A stretch of 64,000 bases of DNA from Phycisphaerae bacterium (lineage in GTDB: Bacteria; Planctomycetota; Phycisphaerae; Sedimentisphaerales; SM23-30): assembly GCA_016342495.1 (NCBI GenBank), contig JAEIOG010000003.1, forward strand, positions 26,800-90,799. The letters are read 5' to 3'. Under the pieces are notes generated by a model. It searched no databases and was not told the origin of the DNA. It was given only the letters and a program-made list of their open reading frames with translations. The translations under genes were made by a program, and so were the position numbers. Shown here piece after piece: positions 27,293-36,629 of the stretch (positions within the stretch are counted from its first letter, which is position 1; each line of letters begins with the position of its first letter).

Positions 27293-28753
27293 TTATTTCA
27301 ATTTATCATCCAGAAGTTTATTAACAACCTGAGGGTTAGCCTGGCCTTTGGATTTTTGCATTACCTGGCCCATGAGGAAGCCGCGGGATTTTCCGGCTTT
27401 TTTGGAACCAGACAAAGCTTCTTCGACGGCGGCAGGGTTATCGGCTAAGACCTGGTCAACTATACTTTCGATTGCGGAGGTATCAGATACCTGAATAAGA
27501 TTATTTTCTTTGGCAATGGTTTCAGGGTCACGGTCATCTTCTAATAAGATTTTGAAGATTTTGGCACCGGCTGAGGCATTGATTTTATTGCCATCAATCA
27601 TGGCAGCCAACTGGCCCAGCTGATTGGCGCTTATGCCAATTTGATCGACGGTGGTATTGGATTCATTAGCGATGCTAAGTCCAAGCTGAGTAACTAAATT
27701 GGCAACACGTTTAGCTGATCCACCAGCTTTTACTGCCGCATCGAAAAATTTAGCGGTAGCGGCATCAGCAGTTAATACTGATGCATCATAATCATTTAGA
27801 CCTAATTTTTCTATGAAACGTTTTTTCATTGCACCAGGCATTTCTGGCATGGACGCACGCAGTTCGGCCAACCATTCTTGGTCAACTTCAACTGGGACCA
27901 AATCAGGATCCGGAAAGTAGCGATAGTCGTGGCTTTCTTCTTTTTCACGTTGGAAAACGGTCTGCTGTTTTTCATCGTCCCAGCCACGATTTTGTTTGCC
28001 ACGGTGTTCGATGGTGAAAGTTTTATCCTTTTTCCATTCTTCCAACTGACGCCATTGTTCATAAGCGACGGCACCTTCGACGGCACGGAAACTGTTTAGA
28101 TTTTTAATTTCACAAATTGGGGTTTTGTAAACCTTGCCATCGTCATCGGTGATCTTTAGATTAATATTAGGTTCAAAACGCATTTGGCCCAGCTGCATGT
28201 TGGCATCGGATACACCCAGAAACTGAATTATCTTTTGCAGTTGTTGGCAAAGTATTCGGCATTGCTCAGCTGATTCGATATCGGGTTCGGTAACAATCTC
28301 CAAAAGTGCGGTACCGGTTCGATTGAGGTCAACGCGCGAGTAGCTAAGGCCTTCATGTTGATTTTTGCCGGCATCTTCTTCCAAGTGAGCACGGATTAAA
28401 CCGATGCGTTTGGTGTTGCCATCTTCAAGGGGAATGTCAATATAGCCATCATAGCTCATGGGCAGGTCATATTGGCTGATCTGATAATTTTTCGGCAGAT
28501 CCGGGTAATAATAACACTTGCGATCCCATTTGGTAAAATTGGCAATTTTCAAATTCAATGCCAAAGCCGCCTTAACCGAAAGCTCATAAGCTTTGCGATT
28601 CATCACCGGCAGTGCACCGGGCAATCCCAGACATACCGGGCAGACATTACTGTTGGCATCATCGCCATAACCTATTTTACAGCCACAAAATAATTTTGAT
28701 TTGGTGGCCAACTGTATATGTATTTCTAAACCTACAATTAATTCTGATTTCAT
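27293..28753 (-). CDS. gatB: Aspartyl/glutamyl-tRNA(Asn/Gln) amidotransferase subunit B
   Basis: GatB is the tRNA-binding kinase subunit that activates misacylated Glu-tRNAGln or Asp-tRNAAsn for amidation. 486 residues, full length. Signature VGLEIHIQL at the N-terminus, the metal-site segment CPVCLGLPGALPVMN, YYYPDLPKNYQISQYD, LLEIVTEPD, and the C-terminal YqeY-like tail domain ending GFLMGQVMQKSKGQANPQVV. Last gene of a minus-strand operon that also holds gatA and gatC, but separated from gatA by an SGNH hydrolase gene. Confidence 0.97.
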   Translation of the reverse strand: MKSELIVGLEIHIQLATKSKLFCGCKIGYGDDANSNVCPVCLGLPGALPVMNRKAYELSVKAALALNLKIANFTKWDRKCYYYPDLPKNYQISQYDLPMSYDGYIDIPLEDGNTKRIGLIRAHLEEDAGKNQHEGLSYSRVDLNRTGTALLEIVTEPDIESAEQCRILCQQLQKIIQFLGVSDANMQLGQMRFEPNINLKITDDDGKVYKTPICEIKNLNSFRAVEGAVAYEQWRQLEEWKKDKTFTIEHRGKQNRGWDDEKQQTVFQREKEESHDYRYFPDPDLVPVEVDQEWLAELRASMPEMPGAMKKRFIEKLGLNDYDASVLTADAATAKFFDAAVKAGGSAKRVANLVTQLGLSIANESNTTVDQIGISANQLGQLAAMIDGNKINASAGAKIFKILLEDDRDPETIAKENNLIQVSDTSAIESIVDQVLADNPAAVEEALSGSKKAGKSRGFLMGQVMQKSKGQANPQVVNKLLDDKLK

Positions 28754-28787
28754 TTTTTATCATCCATTGAATTTATATTCTGTTTTA

Positions 28788-29552
28788 TTATGGCTTGCTT
28801 GGTGTTGGAAACCATTCTAATATTTTTTCTGCGATTAAGTCATGGCCCCTGCGATTAGGGTGATTATAACCATTTGACAGGAGTTGTTTTGTTTTAATAC
28901 CTTTTACCAAAACCGTATCGAAAGTAGCCAGACTATCAACCATGCCAACATTATACTTTTTTGCTAACTGGCGAATTTGTTGGGCGTGTTGATTTAGAGG
29001 TTCATCCGATTTGTCCACAACATGAGCGACATCAATACTTGGCGTAAGCAATATTACTTTTATATTCTTTTCTAATGCCTGCTCGATCATACTTTCCCAA
29101 GCAGATTTAGCATCAGCAAGGCCAGCTGCCCTGTCATTTAAGGCGTAATCTATCAACAGAACGTCTGGCTTGTGACAAAGTACATCCCGAGCAAATCGTT
29201 TTGAACCCTTTATGGAATTTTCACCACCAATAGCAGTTACAATAACGTTAACAACCGAATAAGGGTATCGCTGTTTTAAGCCAACATGAAACAAATGTGG
29301 ATAGGCATTAAACGTATCAACCACAGGCGTTGCAAAATAACCCGAAGGCACACTATGGCCATGGAAAACAATATTGATGCTTCGGTTTTTGGGCCATTTG
29401 ACACTAAGTTCCTGACAAATATTTCCCAGGTAAGTTTGCTTCTCAGCTATAGATAAAGGGTTATTCACCTCTTCAGCATCAACTTTTTTAAGTACAACGT
29501 CCGGAGAAAGCAGGCCAATGCCAGTAATTGCCATAAAAACTCTTCTATTCAT
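28788..29552 (-). CDS. Exported SGNH/GDSL-type hydrolase
   Basis: 254 residues. The N-terminus MNRRVFMAITGIGLLSPDVV is signal-like (possibly Tat, NRRVF). SGNH blocks: Ser in GHSVPSGY (block I), GGENS (block II/III Gly), Asn in DYALND (block III) and a C-terminal NHPNRRGH with the catalytic His region; the residue normally Asp before His appears as Asn. Likely an esterase on carbohydrates or lipids. GGAGAT precedes the ATG. It sits between gatA (138 bp) and gatB (34 bp) in the same direction. Confidence 0.75.
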   Translation of the reverse strand: MNRRVFMAITGIGLLSPDVVLKKVDAEEVNNPLSIAEKQTYLGNICQELSVKWPKNRSINIVFHGHSVPSGYFATPVVDTFNAYPHLFHVGLKQRYPYSVVNVIVTAIGGENSIKGSKRFARDVLCHKPDVLLIDYALNDRAAGLADAKSAWESMIEQALEKNIKVILLTPSIDVAHVVDKSDEPLNQHAQQIRQLAKKYNVGMVDSLATFDTVLVKGIKTKQLLSNGYNHPNRRGHDLIAEKILEWFPTPSKP

Positions 29553-29690
29553 AATTATCTCCTACACCAACAAACAATACGAAACAATATCTCTGGCTAA
29601 GGGTTTAAATTTTATTTCATGCCAATAATAATTTTAACGCTTATATTTATTTTACCGTTATTTAGCGGGTCGCTTCCGCTCGCCGCTGTT

Positions 29691-31157
29691 TTACAAACTC
29701 GGCAACTGCTTATGAAATTCGGTCATATTCTGATACATCTGGGCGATTCTAAAAAGTCTATCTTCGGTAAAGGCCCCGGTCATAATCTGCAAGCCAACCG
29801 GCATACCTTCATCATTAAAACCGCAAGGAATGCTGATACCGGGAATACCTGCCAGGTTGGTGGCTATGGTATAAATATCTGACAAATACATTTTCAGTGG
29901 GTCATCGGTTTTAGCACCCTGCTTGAATGCAACCTCTGGCGATGTCGGACACATGATACAATCAACAGTTTCAAACGCTTTGACAAAATCGCCGCGGATA
30001 AGATTACGCACTTTCAAGGCCTTCAAATAATAAGCATCATAATAACCGGCACTTAAGGCATAAGTGCCAAGCATGATACGACGCTTAACTTCATCGCCAA
30101 AACCTTCTTCACGCGAGGCATTATAAACATCAATATAATCTTTGGGATTTGCCGTGCGATGGCCATAATGCACACCATCATAACGGGCCAGGTTACCGGA
30201 AGCTTCGGCAGTTGCGACAAGATAATATGTTGCAATCGCATATTTCACATTCGGCAATGATACTTCTACCAGTTCGGCGCCGTTTGCTTTGTAAACTTCC
30301 AAGGCCGCCTGAACTTTTTCCTGAACCTGCTTATCCAAACCATCAACATTGAAAAATTCTTTCGGAACACCAATCTTCAAACCTTCGATGGGTTTATCAA
30401 GATTGGCAAGATAATCGGGAACCGGAGCAATAGCTTCATCAACGCTGGTGCTGTCACGTTTGTCATGACCGGCAATAACATTCAGCAGCATAGCATTATC
30501 AGCCACATCAAAACCAAACGGGCCGATCTGATCGAGACTGCTGCCATAGGCGACCAGGCCATAGCGACTGACGCGGCCATAAGTTGGCTTCAAACCCGTA
30601 ATACCGCAAAAACTTGCCGGCTGGCGAATTGAACCACCGGTATCACTGCCAAGGGATCCATAACAAAGTTGCCCTGCTACCGCAGCTGCTGAACCGCCAC
30701 TGGAGCCGCCCGGGACTCTATCAGTGGCCCAGGGATTAACAGTTTTTTTCAATGCGGAATTTTCACAACTGGAACCCATGGCAAATTCATCCATATTGGT
30801 TTTGCCAATGATGATTGCGTCGGCTTCAATTAATTTTTCAATCACATGAGCATTAAAAGGGCTTTGGTAATTCCCCAACATCTTGGAGCCACAACTGGTA
30901 TGACCCCATTCTGTGCACATATTATCTTTAACGGCAACTGGCACACCCGCTAATGAACCGACTTTTTCGCCGGCCGCTATTTTCTTATCAATCTCAGATG
31001 CCTGAGCCATCGCCCTGTTGGCAAAAACTTCCAGGTAAGAACCTATTGTGCCGTCATGTTTTTCAATCTGCCCCAAAACTTCTTTTGTCACATCGACAGC
31101 TTTTATTTCACCAGCTGCGATTTTATCTCGCAATTGTCTCGCTGTTATATTTTGCAT
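29691..31157 (-). CDS. gatA: Aspartyl/glutamyl-tRNA(Asn/Gln) amidotransferase subunit A
   Basis: GatA is the amidase that releases ammonia from Gln or Asn for GatB. 488 residues, full length. Amidase-signature triad visible: Lys77 in VAVKDN, cis-Ser in PGGSSGGSAAAV (~152), and Ser in SDTGGSIRQPA (~176). It lies 50 bp downstream of an esterase gene and 138 bp upstream of an SGNH hydrolase gene. Confidence 0.97.
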   Translation of the reverse strand: MQNITARQLRDKIAAGEIKAVDVTKEVLGQIEKHDGTIGSYLEVFANRAMAQASEIDKKIAAGEKVGSLAGVPVAVKDNMCTEWGHTSCGSKMLGNYQSPFNAHVIEKLIEADAIIIGKTNMDEFAMGSSCENSALKKTVNPWATDRVPGGSSGGSAAAVAGQLCYGSLGSDTGGSIRQPASFCGITGLKPTYGRVSRYGLVAYGSSLDQIGPFGFDVADNAMLLNVIAGHDKRDSTSVDEAIAPVPDYLANLDKPIEGLKIGVPKEFFNVDGLDKQVQEKVQAALEVYKANGAELVEVSLPNVKYAIATYYLVATAEASGNLARYDGVHYGHRTANPKDYIDVYNASREEGFGDEVKRRIMLGTYALSAGYYDAYYLKALKVRNLIRGDFVKAFETVDCIMCPTSPEVAFKQGAKTDDPLKMYLSDIYTIATNLAGIPGISIPCGFNDEGMPVGLQIMTGAFTEDRLFRIAQMYQNMTEFHKQLPSL

Positions 31158-31207
31158 TATTTATTCCATTAGGTTCGATGGGCTATGCCCATGCTGAATT
31201 AGTTTTT

Positions 31208-31924
31208 TTAATCACGTTTGAATTTCAGGAACCATTCATATAATTCCGGGTTGTCATAAGTAACTGTCCAGCTGTCATGATTTAACTCAGGATAAATTGT
31301 CATTTTAACATCGCTGTTATGCTTTTTGGCAACGGCGACCAGTTCAATAGTTTTTTTTACCGGGACGACGCTATCCTTTTGACCATGAAAAGCCCAGATA
31401 GGTACAGTTATATTTTTGGCAATTTCAGCAGATGTGCTACCGCCGCAAATCGGAGCAATCGCAGCAAAGCGTTCGGGATTTTGCGCTGCCCAGGCCCAGG
31501 TGCCGAAGCCACCCATACTCAAACCGGTAAGGTAAATCCGGTCGGTATCAATATCATAATTGTCGATCACCTCGTCGACAATAGCATTTAGATCATCAAT
31601 AAAGTTTACTGTCCAGGTTCTTTCTGGTGTCTGTGGGGAAACAACCACAAAAGGAAAATCTTTTTTATCTTTAACAATTTTGGGCAAGCCATGGACTTTT
31701 AATTTTTCTAGATTATCGCCGCGTTCACCAGCACCATGCAAAAACACAATTAATGGCATGGGTTTGTCGGCATGATAATTTTCAGGAATATAAAGCAAAT
31801 AACCGGAAAGCTGCTTTGCATTGATGGCTTTTTGTTGCCTCTGGCCATAAGGAATTACCTGAGACTGACAACCCATGACTGTCAATATCAGAGAAACTAA
31901 CAATATCAAATATGTCTTTTCCAT
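31208..31924 (-). CDS. Lipoprotein alpha/beta-hydrolase (esterase, phospholipase/carboxylesterase type)
   Basis: The start at 31924 (MEKTYLILLVSLILTVMGC) has AGAGGT upstream and gives a lipobox, so it is preferred over 31951. 238 residues. Oxyanion region PLIVFLHGAGERGDN, nucleophile GLSMGG, acid HGQKDSVVP, and His in NHDSW. Resembles planctomycete PHB-depolymerase/dienelactone-hydrolase-like esterases used on polysaccharide side groups. Between gatC (42 bp) and gatA (50 bp) on the same strand. Confidence 0.85.
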   Translation of the reverse strand: MEKTYLILLVSLILTVMGCQSQVIPYGQRQQKAINAKQLSGYLLYIPENYHADKPMPLIVFLHGAGERGDNLEKLKVHGLPKIVKDKKDFPFVVVSPQTPERTWTVNFIDDLNAIVDEVIDNYDIDTDRIYLTGLSMGGFGTWAWAAQNPERFAAIAPICGGSTSAEIAKNITVPIWAFHGQKDSVVPVKKTIELVAVAKKHNSDVKMTIYPELNHDSWTVTYDNPELYEWFLKFKRD

Positions 31925-31966
31925 AATTTTACCTCTTTTATGAATTTCCAACTAAAACAACATCAT

Positions 31967-32269
31967 TTAGGAGCTTTCGCCCAAAACTTTAGGTACACCA
32001 AAATATTCGCCATCACGATGTGGAGCATTTTGCAGAGCTTTGTCATTTGGAAGCGATTCAGTTACTACATCGTCACGCAACACATTACTTACCGCCAGAC
32101 AATGGGCCAGTGGCTCAATACCATCGGTATTAACTTCGCTGAGCTGGTCGACATATTGCAATATCGCGCCAAGCTGAACGGTAAACATATCTATTTCTTC
32201 ATCGGAACATTTCAGTCGCGCCAACTTGGCAACCTGAATTACATCCTGTTTAGTAAGCTTATCAGTCAT
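31967..32269 (-). CDS. gatC: Aspartyl/glutamyl-tRNA(Asn/Gln) amidotransferase subunit C
   Basis: GatC stabilises the GatA-GatB complex. 100 residues, normal size, with the conserved VAKLARLKCSDEE near the N-terminus and LRDDVVTESL...NAPHRDGEYFGVPKVL near the C-terminus. Its ATG overlaps the end of the upstream glycosidase gene by 8 bp (ATGACTGA), so its translation is probably coupled to that gene. Confidence 0.95.
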   Translation of the reverse strand: MTDKLTKQDVIQVAKLARLKCSDEEIDMFTVQLGAILQYVDQLSEVNTDGIEPLAHCLAVSNVLRDDVVTESLPNDKALQNAPHRDGEYFGVPKVLGESS

Positions 32270-34562
32270 CTATCATTCCTTTTTTTATTATATCCTGTAA
32301 TTGCTCATAGGTAATATCGGTTGGTGCCAATAGCAAATTATCGTTTATATTGGTTTTAAACGAAAACTTTTCGCCTTGCAATGTCTGATATCTTTGGCCA
32401 TCACGAAAGACATCTACCTTTTTCTCTGGCCATGGATTAACCATTGTACATTCACGTCCAGCTTCGCTATATAGCTTAACATACTGAATCTTTTGGTCAA
32501 CAAGTAAACTGGAAACCAGAAAAGCTCCCCAACAGCGAATATTTTCAAATTGCGCGTTAATATTACGAGGCCACACAGGAAACAGCCTTATGACACTTTC
32601 TGACCGTGACAAGTTTTGAGACTTTGGCTGACCCTGCAAAAAAGCACCGCCAACAGGCACATGACTCATACACAACATCATGTTAATCGTGTTAGGAACG
32701 GTACTGCAATTCTCGATTCCATGGGGGTTGCCCTTTTGAAATCCATTCAGATAAGTATTTTGTGCATAATCACGTAGTTTTTCAAGAATAATTTCAGGAT
32801 TATATCCTACTCGCACTGCCGCAGGGAAAAAACTGTTAGTGCCATTATAATCTTTCCATCGTTGCATAGCCTCAATAGTATTTTGGGAAATTTTCAGTAA
32901 TTCCGGGTCACTATCTAAACCTATATTATTACCAGGGTAAATATGTTGTATGCCCAAAGTATTATTAATCCACCAGGCGGTACCCTTTTCAGTATAGCGG
33001 AAAACTGCTTTGTTATTCTTGATTTGCGTGGAAAAACCGCTGAGATTATCGAGGATATACTGCCATTTTTTACGCTTTTCATTGTCAAAACCCAATTCTC
33101 TGCTGATATCAATTGCCAGATCAAGAGAATTTCTCAACAAACCCAGGCTAAGTATAGGATTAGAATCCTGACCAGAACCTTCATGAATTGCATCGCCATA
33201 AATGACATAACGGCCATCTTCAAATTTCAGATAATCGACCCAGAAATCTGCTACATCTTTGACTAGAGGGTAAACTTTTTTGCCATAATCATGATTATAG
33301 GTGCAGCGCCAGCACTGAGCAATATTGACCAGACAATAGGCGGCGTTAGATCGCTGTTGGAAAAATAAGCCATCCTTTTCATAATTTGGTGAATTTTCAT
33401 ATTGAACATGAAATCTTGTGGTTTCAATGCCCAACGGGCCAATTCCAACTGGGTAAAGCACGCCGCTGGTTCCTGTTAAATTCTTTGCATACCATTGTCC
33501 CCGGTCACGAAATGCCAATAAAGGACCATCCTGGGGCAATGCCTGTTCAATTCGATTTGCTGAATATAAAGCATAAAATGGGGCCATATGGTTATAATTC
33601 AGGTGATAATCTCCTGACCAGCGAGGATTATCTGTAGTAATCCATATGCCAAAAATCCCCGGTGGGAAATCTGGGTCTCTACTGCTGGCAGCCATTGTAT
33701 ATAAGGATTGATAATAGGATTTTTCTAAAATGGAATCGCCGATTTTAACCCAGGATTTTTCCCAATAGTTGGCCCACCACTGTTTGTGTGATGTTCGAAT
33801 TTGCTGGATTTCCTTAAAATCGATGCCATCAATCTGTTTTTTAACATATTCGAGGGGGTTTTCGTGCTTAGGATAGCTGGCGATGGCAGTAATTAATGTT
33901 ACCGACTTTGCTGGACTGAGGGTAAAGTGATTGGCATTAGCCCCGATTAGCTTCATAGCCGCTGCTGCTTCGGTAACTTTCTCAACATCTTTTTTAAATT
34001 CACGTTGAGCCCATGAGATACTGTCATCAATACCCTCGAGACTTTCGGATTTATCTGATTTTGCCGACTTTAACAAGATCTGAACATCGGCAGATACGCC
34101 TTTATTCATAAACTGAATAACCAGTAAATTATCAGTAGCGGCAACCCAGGCTTTTATCTGGATTTCCAATTTATCTTTTTTGAATGTGGCTATAACAGTT
34201 CCATCAACTATTTGCTGGCTTAGATGATAATCCGCGTCTTTAAGGTTTTCAATCTCGACATCGATAGTGCCAAAAATTCTTGGGCCAGACTGTTTTGCCT
34301 TGGATTGTAAACGCCAGAAATCATTTTTCGACAGATAAAAACATAAATGTTCAGGGGAGCCACCAAAAGTTACGCCAATATCACCATTACCCATTAATGG
34401 CGAATCAACCGAATGGTCTGCTGGAACCCTCGATGGTGGTTGATCCCAAATGGCACAATACTTATCTATAAGACCTGTAGCCTGAATTGGCTGCTGGGAT
34501 ATTGCTATACCAGGGATTACTAAAGTAATAAATACCAAATATCTATATAATGATCTAAACAT
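32262..34562 (-). CDS. Exported GH95-like glycoside hydrolase
   Basis: The start at 34562 (MFRSLYRYLVFITLVIPGIAIS) has AAAGGAA 7 nt upstream and gives a signal peptide; the track start is 18 codons earlier. 766 residues. The N-terminal beta-sandwich opens with SPLMGNGDIGVTFGG, typical for GH95 and related clans, and a (alpha/alpha)6-type region follows (LNYNHMAPFYALYSANR, DAIHEGSGQD, HGIENCSTVPNTINMMLC), with a C-terminal beta-domain. GH95 enzymes remove alpha-L-fucose or alpha-L-galactose; specificity here is unproven. First gene of the operon that continues with gatC. Confidence 0.75.
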   Translation of the reverse strand: MFRSLYRYLVFITLVIPGIAISQQPIQATGLIDKYCAIWDQPPSRVPADHSVDSPLMGNGDIGVTFGGSPEHLCFYLSKNDFWRLQSKAKQSGPRIFGTIDVEIENLKDADYHLSQQIVDGTVIATFKKDKLEIQIKAWVAATDNLLVIQFMNKGVSADVQILLKSAKSDKSESLEGIDDSISWAQREFKKDVEKVTEAAAAMKLIGANANHFTLSPAKSVTLITAIASYPKHENPLEYVKKQIDGIDFKEIQQIRTSHKQWWANYWEKSWVKIGDSILEKSYYQSLYTMAASSRDPDFPPGIFGIWITTDNPRWSGDYHLNYNHMAPFYALYSANRIEQALPQDGPLLAFRDRGQWYAKNLTGTSGVLYPVGIGPLGIETTRFHVQYENSPNYEKDGLFFQQRSNAAYCLVNIAQCWRCTYNHDYGKKVYPLVKDVADFWVDYLKFEDGRYVIYGDAIHEGSGQDSNPILSLGLLRNSLDLAIDISRELGFDNEKRKKWQYILDNLSGFSTQIKNNKAVFRYTEKGTAWWINNTLGIQHIYPGNNIGLDSDPELLKISQNTIEAMQRWKDYNGTNSFFPAAVRVGYNPEIILEKLRDYAQNTYLNGFQKGNPHGIENCSTVPNTINMMLCMSHVPVGGAFLQGQPKSQNLSRSESVIRLFPVWPRNINAQFENIRCWGAFLVSSLLVDQKIQYVKLYSEAGRECTMVNPWPEKKVDVFRDGQRYQTLQGEKFSFKTNINDNLLLAPTDITYEQLQDIIKKGMIDD

Positions 34563-34660
34563 CACGAAATTCCTTTCAAAGCAATATTCCCTATGACAAG
34601 TATTCTGGCAAAACAATCGGGTGAGTATAGCTAAATTTATTCCATAAAAATATGAATATA

Positions 34661-34690
34661 AAAAAAACGAGGGCTTTTAGGACCTCGTTT
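34661..34690 (-). terminator. Rho-independent terminator of rpmB
   Basis: Minus strand AACGAGG/CCTCGTT stem with a ten-base loop and a run of T. It separates rpmB from the glycosidase/gat operon. Confidence 0.8.
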
Positions 34691-34778
34691 GGGGAATTTT
34701 ATAAGCAAAATGCGCGCTTTTTTGCTGTTTTTTGGCAAAATATATCAGAAACCTAATGAATTATCAGCAAAAAATTGC

Positions 34779-35042
34779 TTATGCTTCAGCAGTTTCAGGT
34801 GTCCAGTCACGTTTAAGTGGTTTAACCACCATGCCCTGACGAATAGCTTTAGCTGTAACGCTGATACGGACAACTTTGCCATCAACCAGTGCACGAACAC
34901 GCTGGGTGTTAGGTTTGAATTGGCGTTTGGTAATACCAGTGGTCTTTTTACCAACACCACCAAGATATTTAGCTTTACCACGGCGTGCGATAGAACTACC
35001 AAAACGGGTTTTTTTACCAGTGAAAAAACATTCGCGCGACAT
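34779..35042 (-). CDS. rpmB: 50S ribosomal protein bL28
   Basis: 87 residues. Conserved N-terminal CFFTGKKTRFGSSIARRGKAK and ITKRQFKPNTQRVRAL, then the basic VRISVTAKAIRQG part. A large-subunit ribosomal protein. TAGGAG precedes the ATG by 5 nt. Single gene with its own terminator. Confidence 0.93.
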   Translation of the reverse strand: MSRECFFTGKKTRFGSSIARRGKAKYLGGVGKKTTGITKRQFKPNTQRVRALVDGKVVRISVTAKAIRQGMVVKPLKRDWTPETAEA

Positions 35043-35504
35043 ATCTAACTCCTAAGTCAATAATATAACTTTATTTATTGCTACAAAAGTGGAAAACCAC
35101 ATGTACCTTGCAATAAATAATTAAGTACAGTTTAAATTTTTAATCCATCAATATCTAAGAGCCTTATAAATAGCTCCAAGATAGTCAAAGACTAAGTAGT
35201 ATAATGATTTCTAGGAAGAATTCAAGAGTTTTTTTAAAAAAAATCACAGGGCACAATATCACATAAAACATTATATAAAAAGGACTTATCGTCGAAGACG
35301 GGATTTGATGTGGTAACTTTAAAAAGTATTTTAGTGCATTGAGCAGTTATAAATAATAGAAAAATCAACGTGATAGCCACTTTTGACCGACCTATAATGA
35401 ATACATACTAAATTTGATTTATATGAACATTATGTGATAATTTTATTGCTTTTACAGCAATATGGAGTGACGCCAATGCGTTATTAATAACAGACAGGCA
35501 AAAA
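35043..35504. other. Divergent intergenic region between rpmB and the ECF sigma operon, 462 bp
   Basis: Carries a candidate sigma-operon promoter (35383-35411) and, near rpmB, a short hairpin GTGG-tttt-CCAC. I see no gene or known RNA in it. Confidence 0.5.
35383..35411 (+). promoter_or_regulatory. Candidate promoter of the ECF sigma operon
   Basis: TTGACC, 17 bp, TACTAA, 93 bp before the ATG at 35505. ECF operons often have a self-recognised promoter as well; I cannot identify its motif. Confidence 0.45.
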
Positions 35505-36089
35505 ATGGAAAAAGACATCTTAGCAGACATGATATCAAAATGCCAGAAAGGTGATAAAGACGCTTTTAACTGGTTACTAAATGAGTATGGACCAAGGCTT
35601 TATCGCTATTTTCTACGAACCAGTGGAAACGATGAACGTGCTGGTGACATGCTGCAGGAAATGTTCGTAAAGCTCTTACAAAAAATAAAGAAGTATCAGC
35701 ATCAGGGCCAGTTTGAGCACTGGCTTTTCAGGGTCGCAGCAAACTTGGCTCGTGACAATGCCCGAAAGCAAAAAAATGTTTATTCGCTGCAAAATGATGA
35801 CCCTGATAAGCCTGGCCCGGGTGATTTACTGGTTGGCCGTGGTCCTGGGCCTTTTGAGAATGTTGAACACTCTGAACAGGTAGAAATATTGCAGCAGGCA
35901 ATTGATATGCTTACCGCCGACCAAAAAGAGATAATACTCCTTAGACATTATAGCCAAATGAGCTTTCAGGAAATAGCACAGGAACTTAAAATACCGGTTG
36001 GCACTGCACTGGCAAGAGCACACCGGGGCCTGAAAAGACTTAAAGAGATACTCGACCCTAAAATTAATGCGATTACAAAAAATCGATAA
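35505..36089 (+). CDS. ECF-type RNA polymerase sigma factor
   Basis: 194 residues. Sigma region 2 at ~10-80 (KGDKDAFNWLLNEYGPRLYRYF, AGDMLQEMFVKLLQ, WLFRVAANLARDNAR) and region 4 at ~125-180 (LTADQKEIILLRHYSQMSFQEIA, GTALARAHRGLKRLKEIL). It directs polymerase to envelope or stress promoters. Followed after 15 bp by a membrane protein that is probably its anti-sigma factor and then by two secreted proteins. Confidence 0.93.
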   Translation: MEKDILADMISKCQKGDKDAFNWLLNEYGPRLYRYFLRTSGNDERAGDMLQEMFVKLLQKIKKYQHQGQFEHWLFRVAANLARDNARKQKNVYSLQNDDPDKPGPGDLLVGRGPGPFENVEHSEQVEILQQAIDMLTADQKEIILLRHYSQMSFQEIAQELKIPVGTALARAHRGLKRLKEILDPKINAITKNR

Positions 36090-36104
36090 GAAACGAGAAA
36101 TGTC

Positions 36105-36578
36105 ATGAAAACAAATAATGAAAACCTTAATGATCAACAAATAGAGGAGCTAAAAAAACTGGAAAAGTTACTCTCCAGCTTTCCTGAGCCCCATGTTCCC
36201 AATCATATTATGCAAACAGTGCAAGACAGCATCAAAAATGAGCTGGAAGGCCTACAGGGCAGAATAAGGTTGCGACTGGTCTCAATCCTTGCTGCCGCAG
36301 CTGTATTTGCCATTGTATTTGGTGCTATGTTCATAAATAATAATGATACAAAAACTGAGATTAAAGATAATCCTCAGCAGGTAAGCATATTGGGAAATGA
36401 CCAGGTTTTATATAAGGTGGGAATTTGGCAGGAATCAGCCGGTGAGAAGATAGATAATATAGCAATGAACGATATATTGACACTGTGGACTGGTAATAAA
36501 ATTAATAGCAACAACGGAAACATTGAAGAGCCATTAGAGCCAGTCTCGCAAAAGAGCCAGGCATCCATGCAGTGCTAA
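36105..36578 (+). CDS. Probable anti-sigma factor, single-pass membrane protein
   Basis: 157 residues. A cytoplasmic N-terminal helical region (QQIEELKKLEKLLSSFPEPHVPNHIM) is followed by one membrane helix (~57-78, LVSILAAAAVFAIVFGAMFI) and a periplasmic tail of ~75 residues. No zinc-binding HxxxCxxC motif is present. The position right behind the sigma gene and the topology support the role; the sequence alone does not prove it. Confidence 0.65.
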   Translation: MKTNNENLNDQQIEELKKLEKLLSSFPEPHVPNHIMQTVQDSIKNELEGLQGRIRLRLVSILAAAAVFAIVFGAMFINNNDTKTEIKDNPQQVSILGNDQVLYKVGIWQESAGEKIDNIAMNDILTLWTGNKINSNNGNIEEPLEPVSQKSQASMQC

Positions 36579-36629
36579 CAACGCCATTTAAAATTTCTAA
36601 GCAAAAAGTTCTGAGAAAGGAGCTAAATT

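Noticed and set aside
29619-29882. 87-residue plus-strand ORF with a hydrophobic start
   Set aside because: Most of it is antisense to the 3' end of gatA, and it has no RBS.
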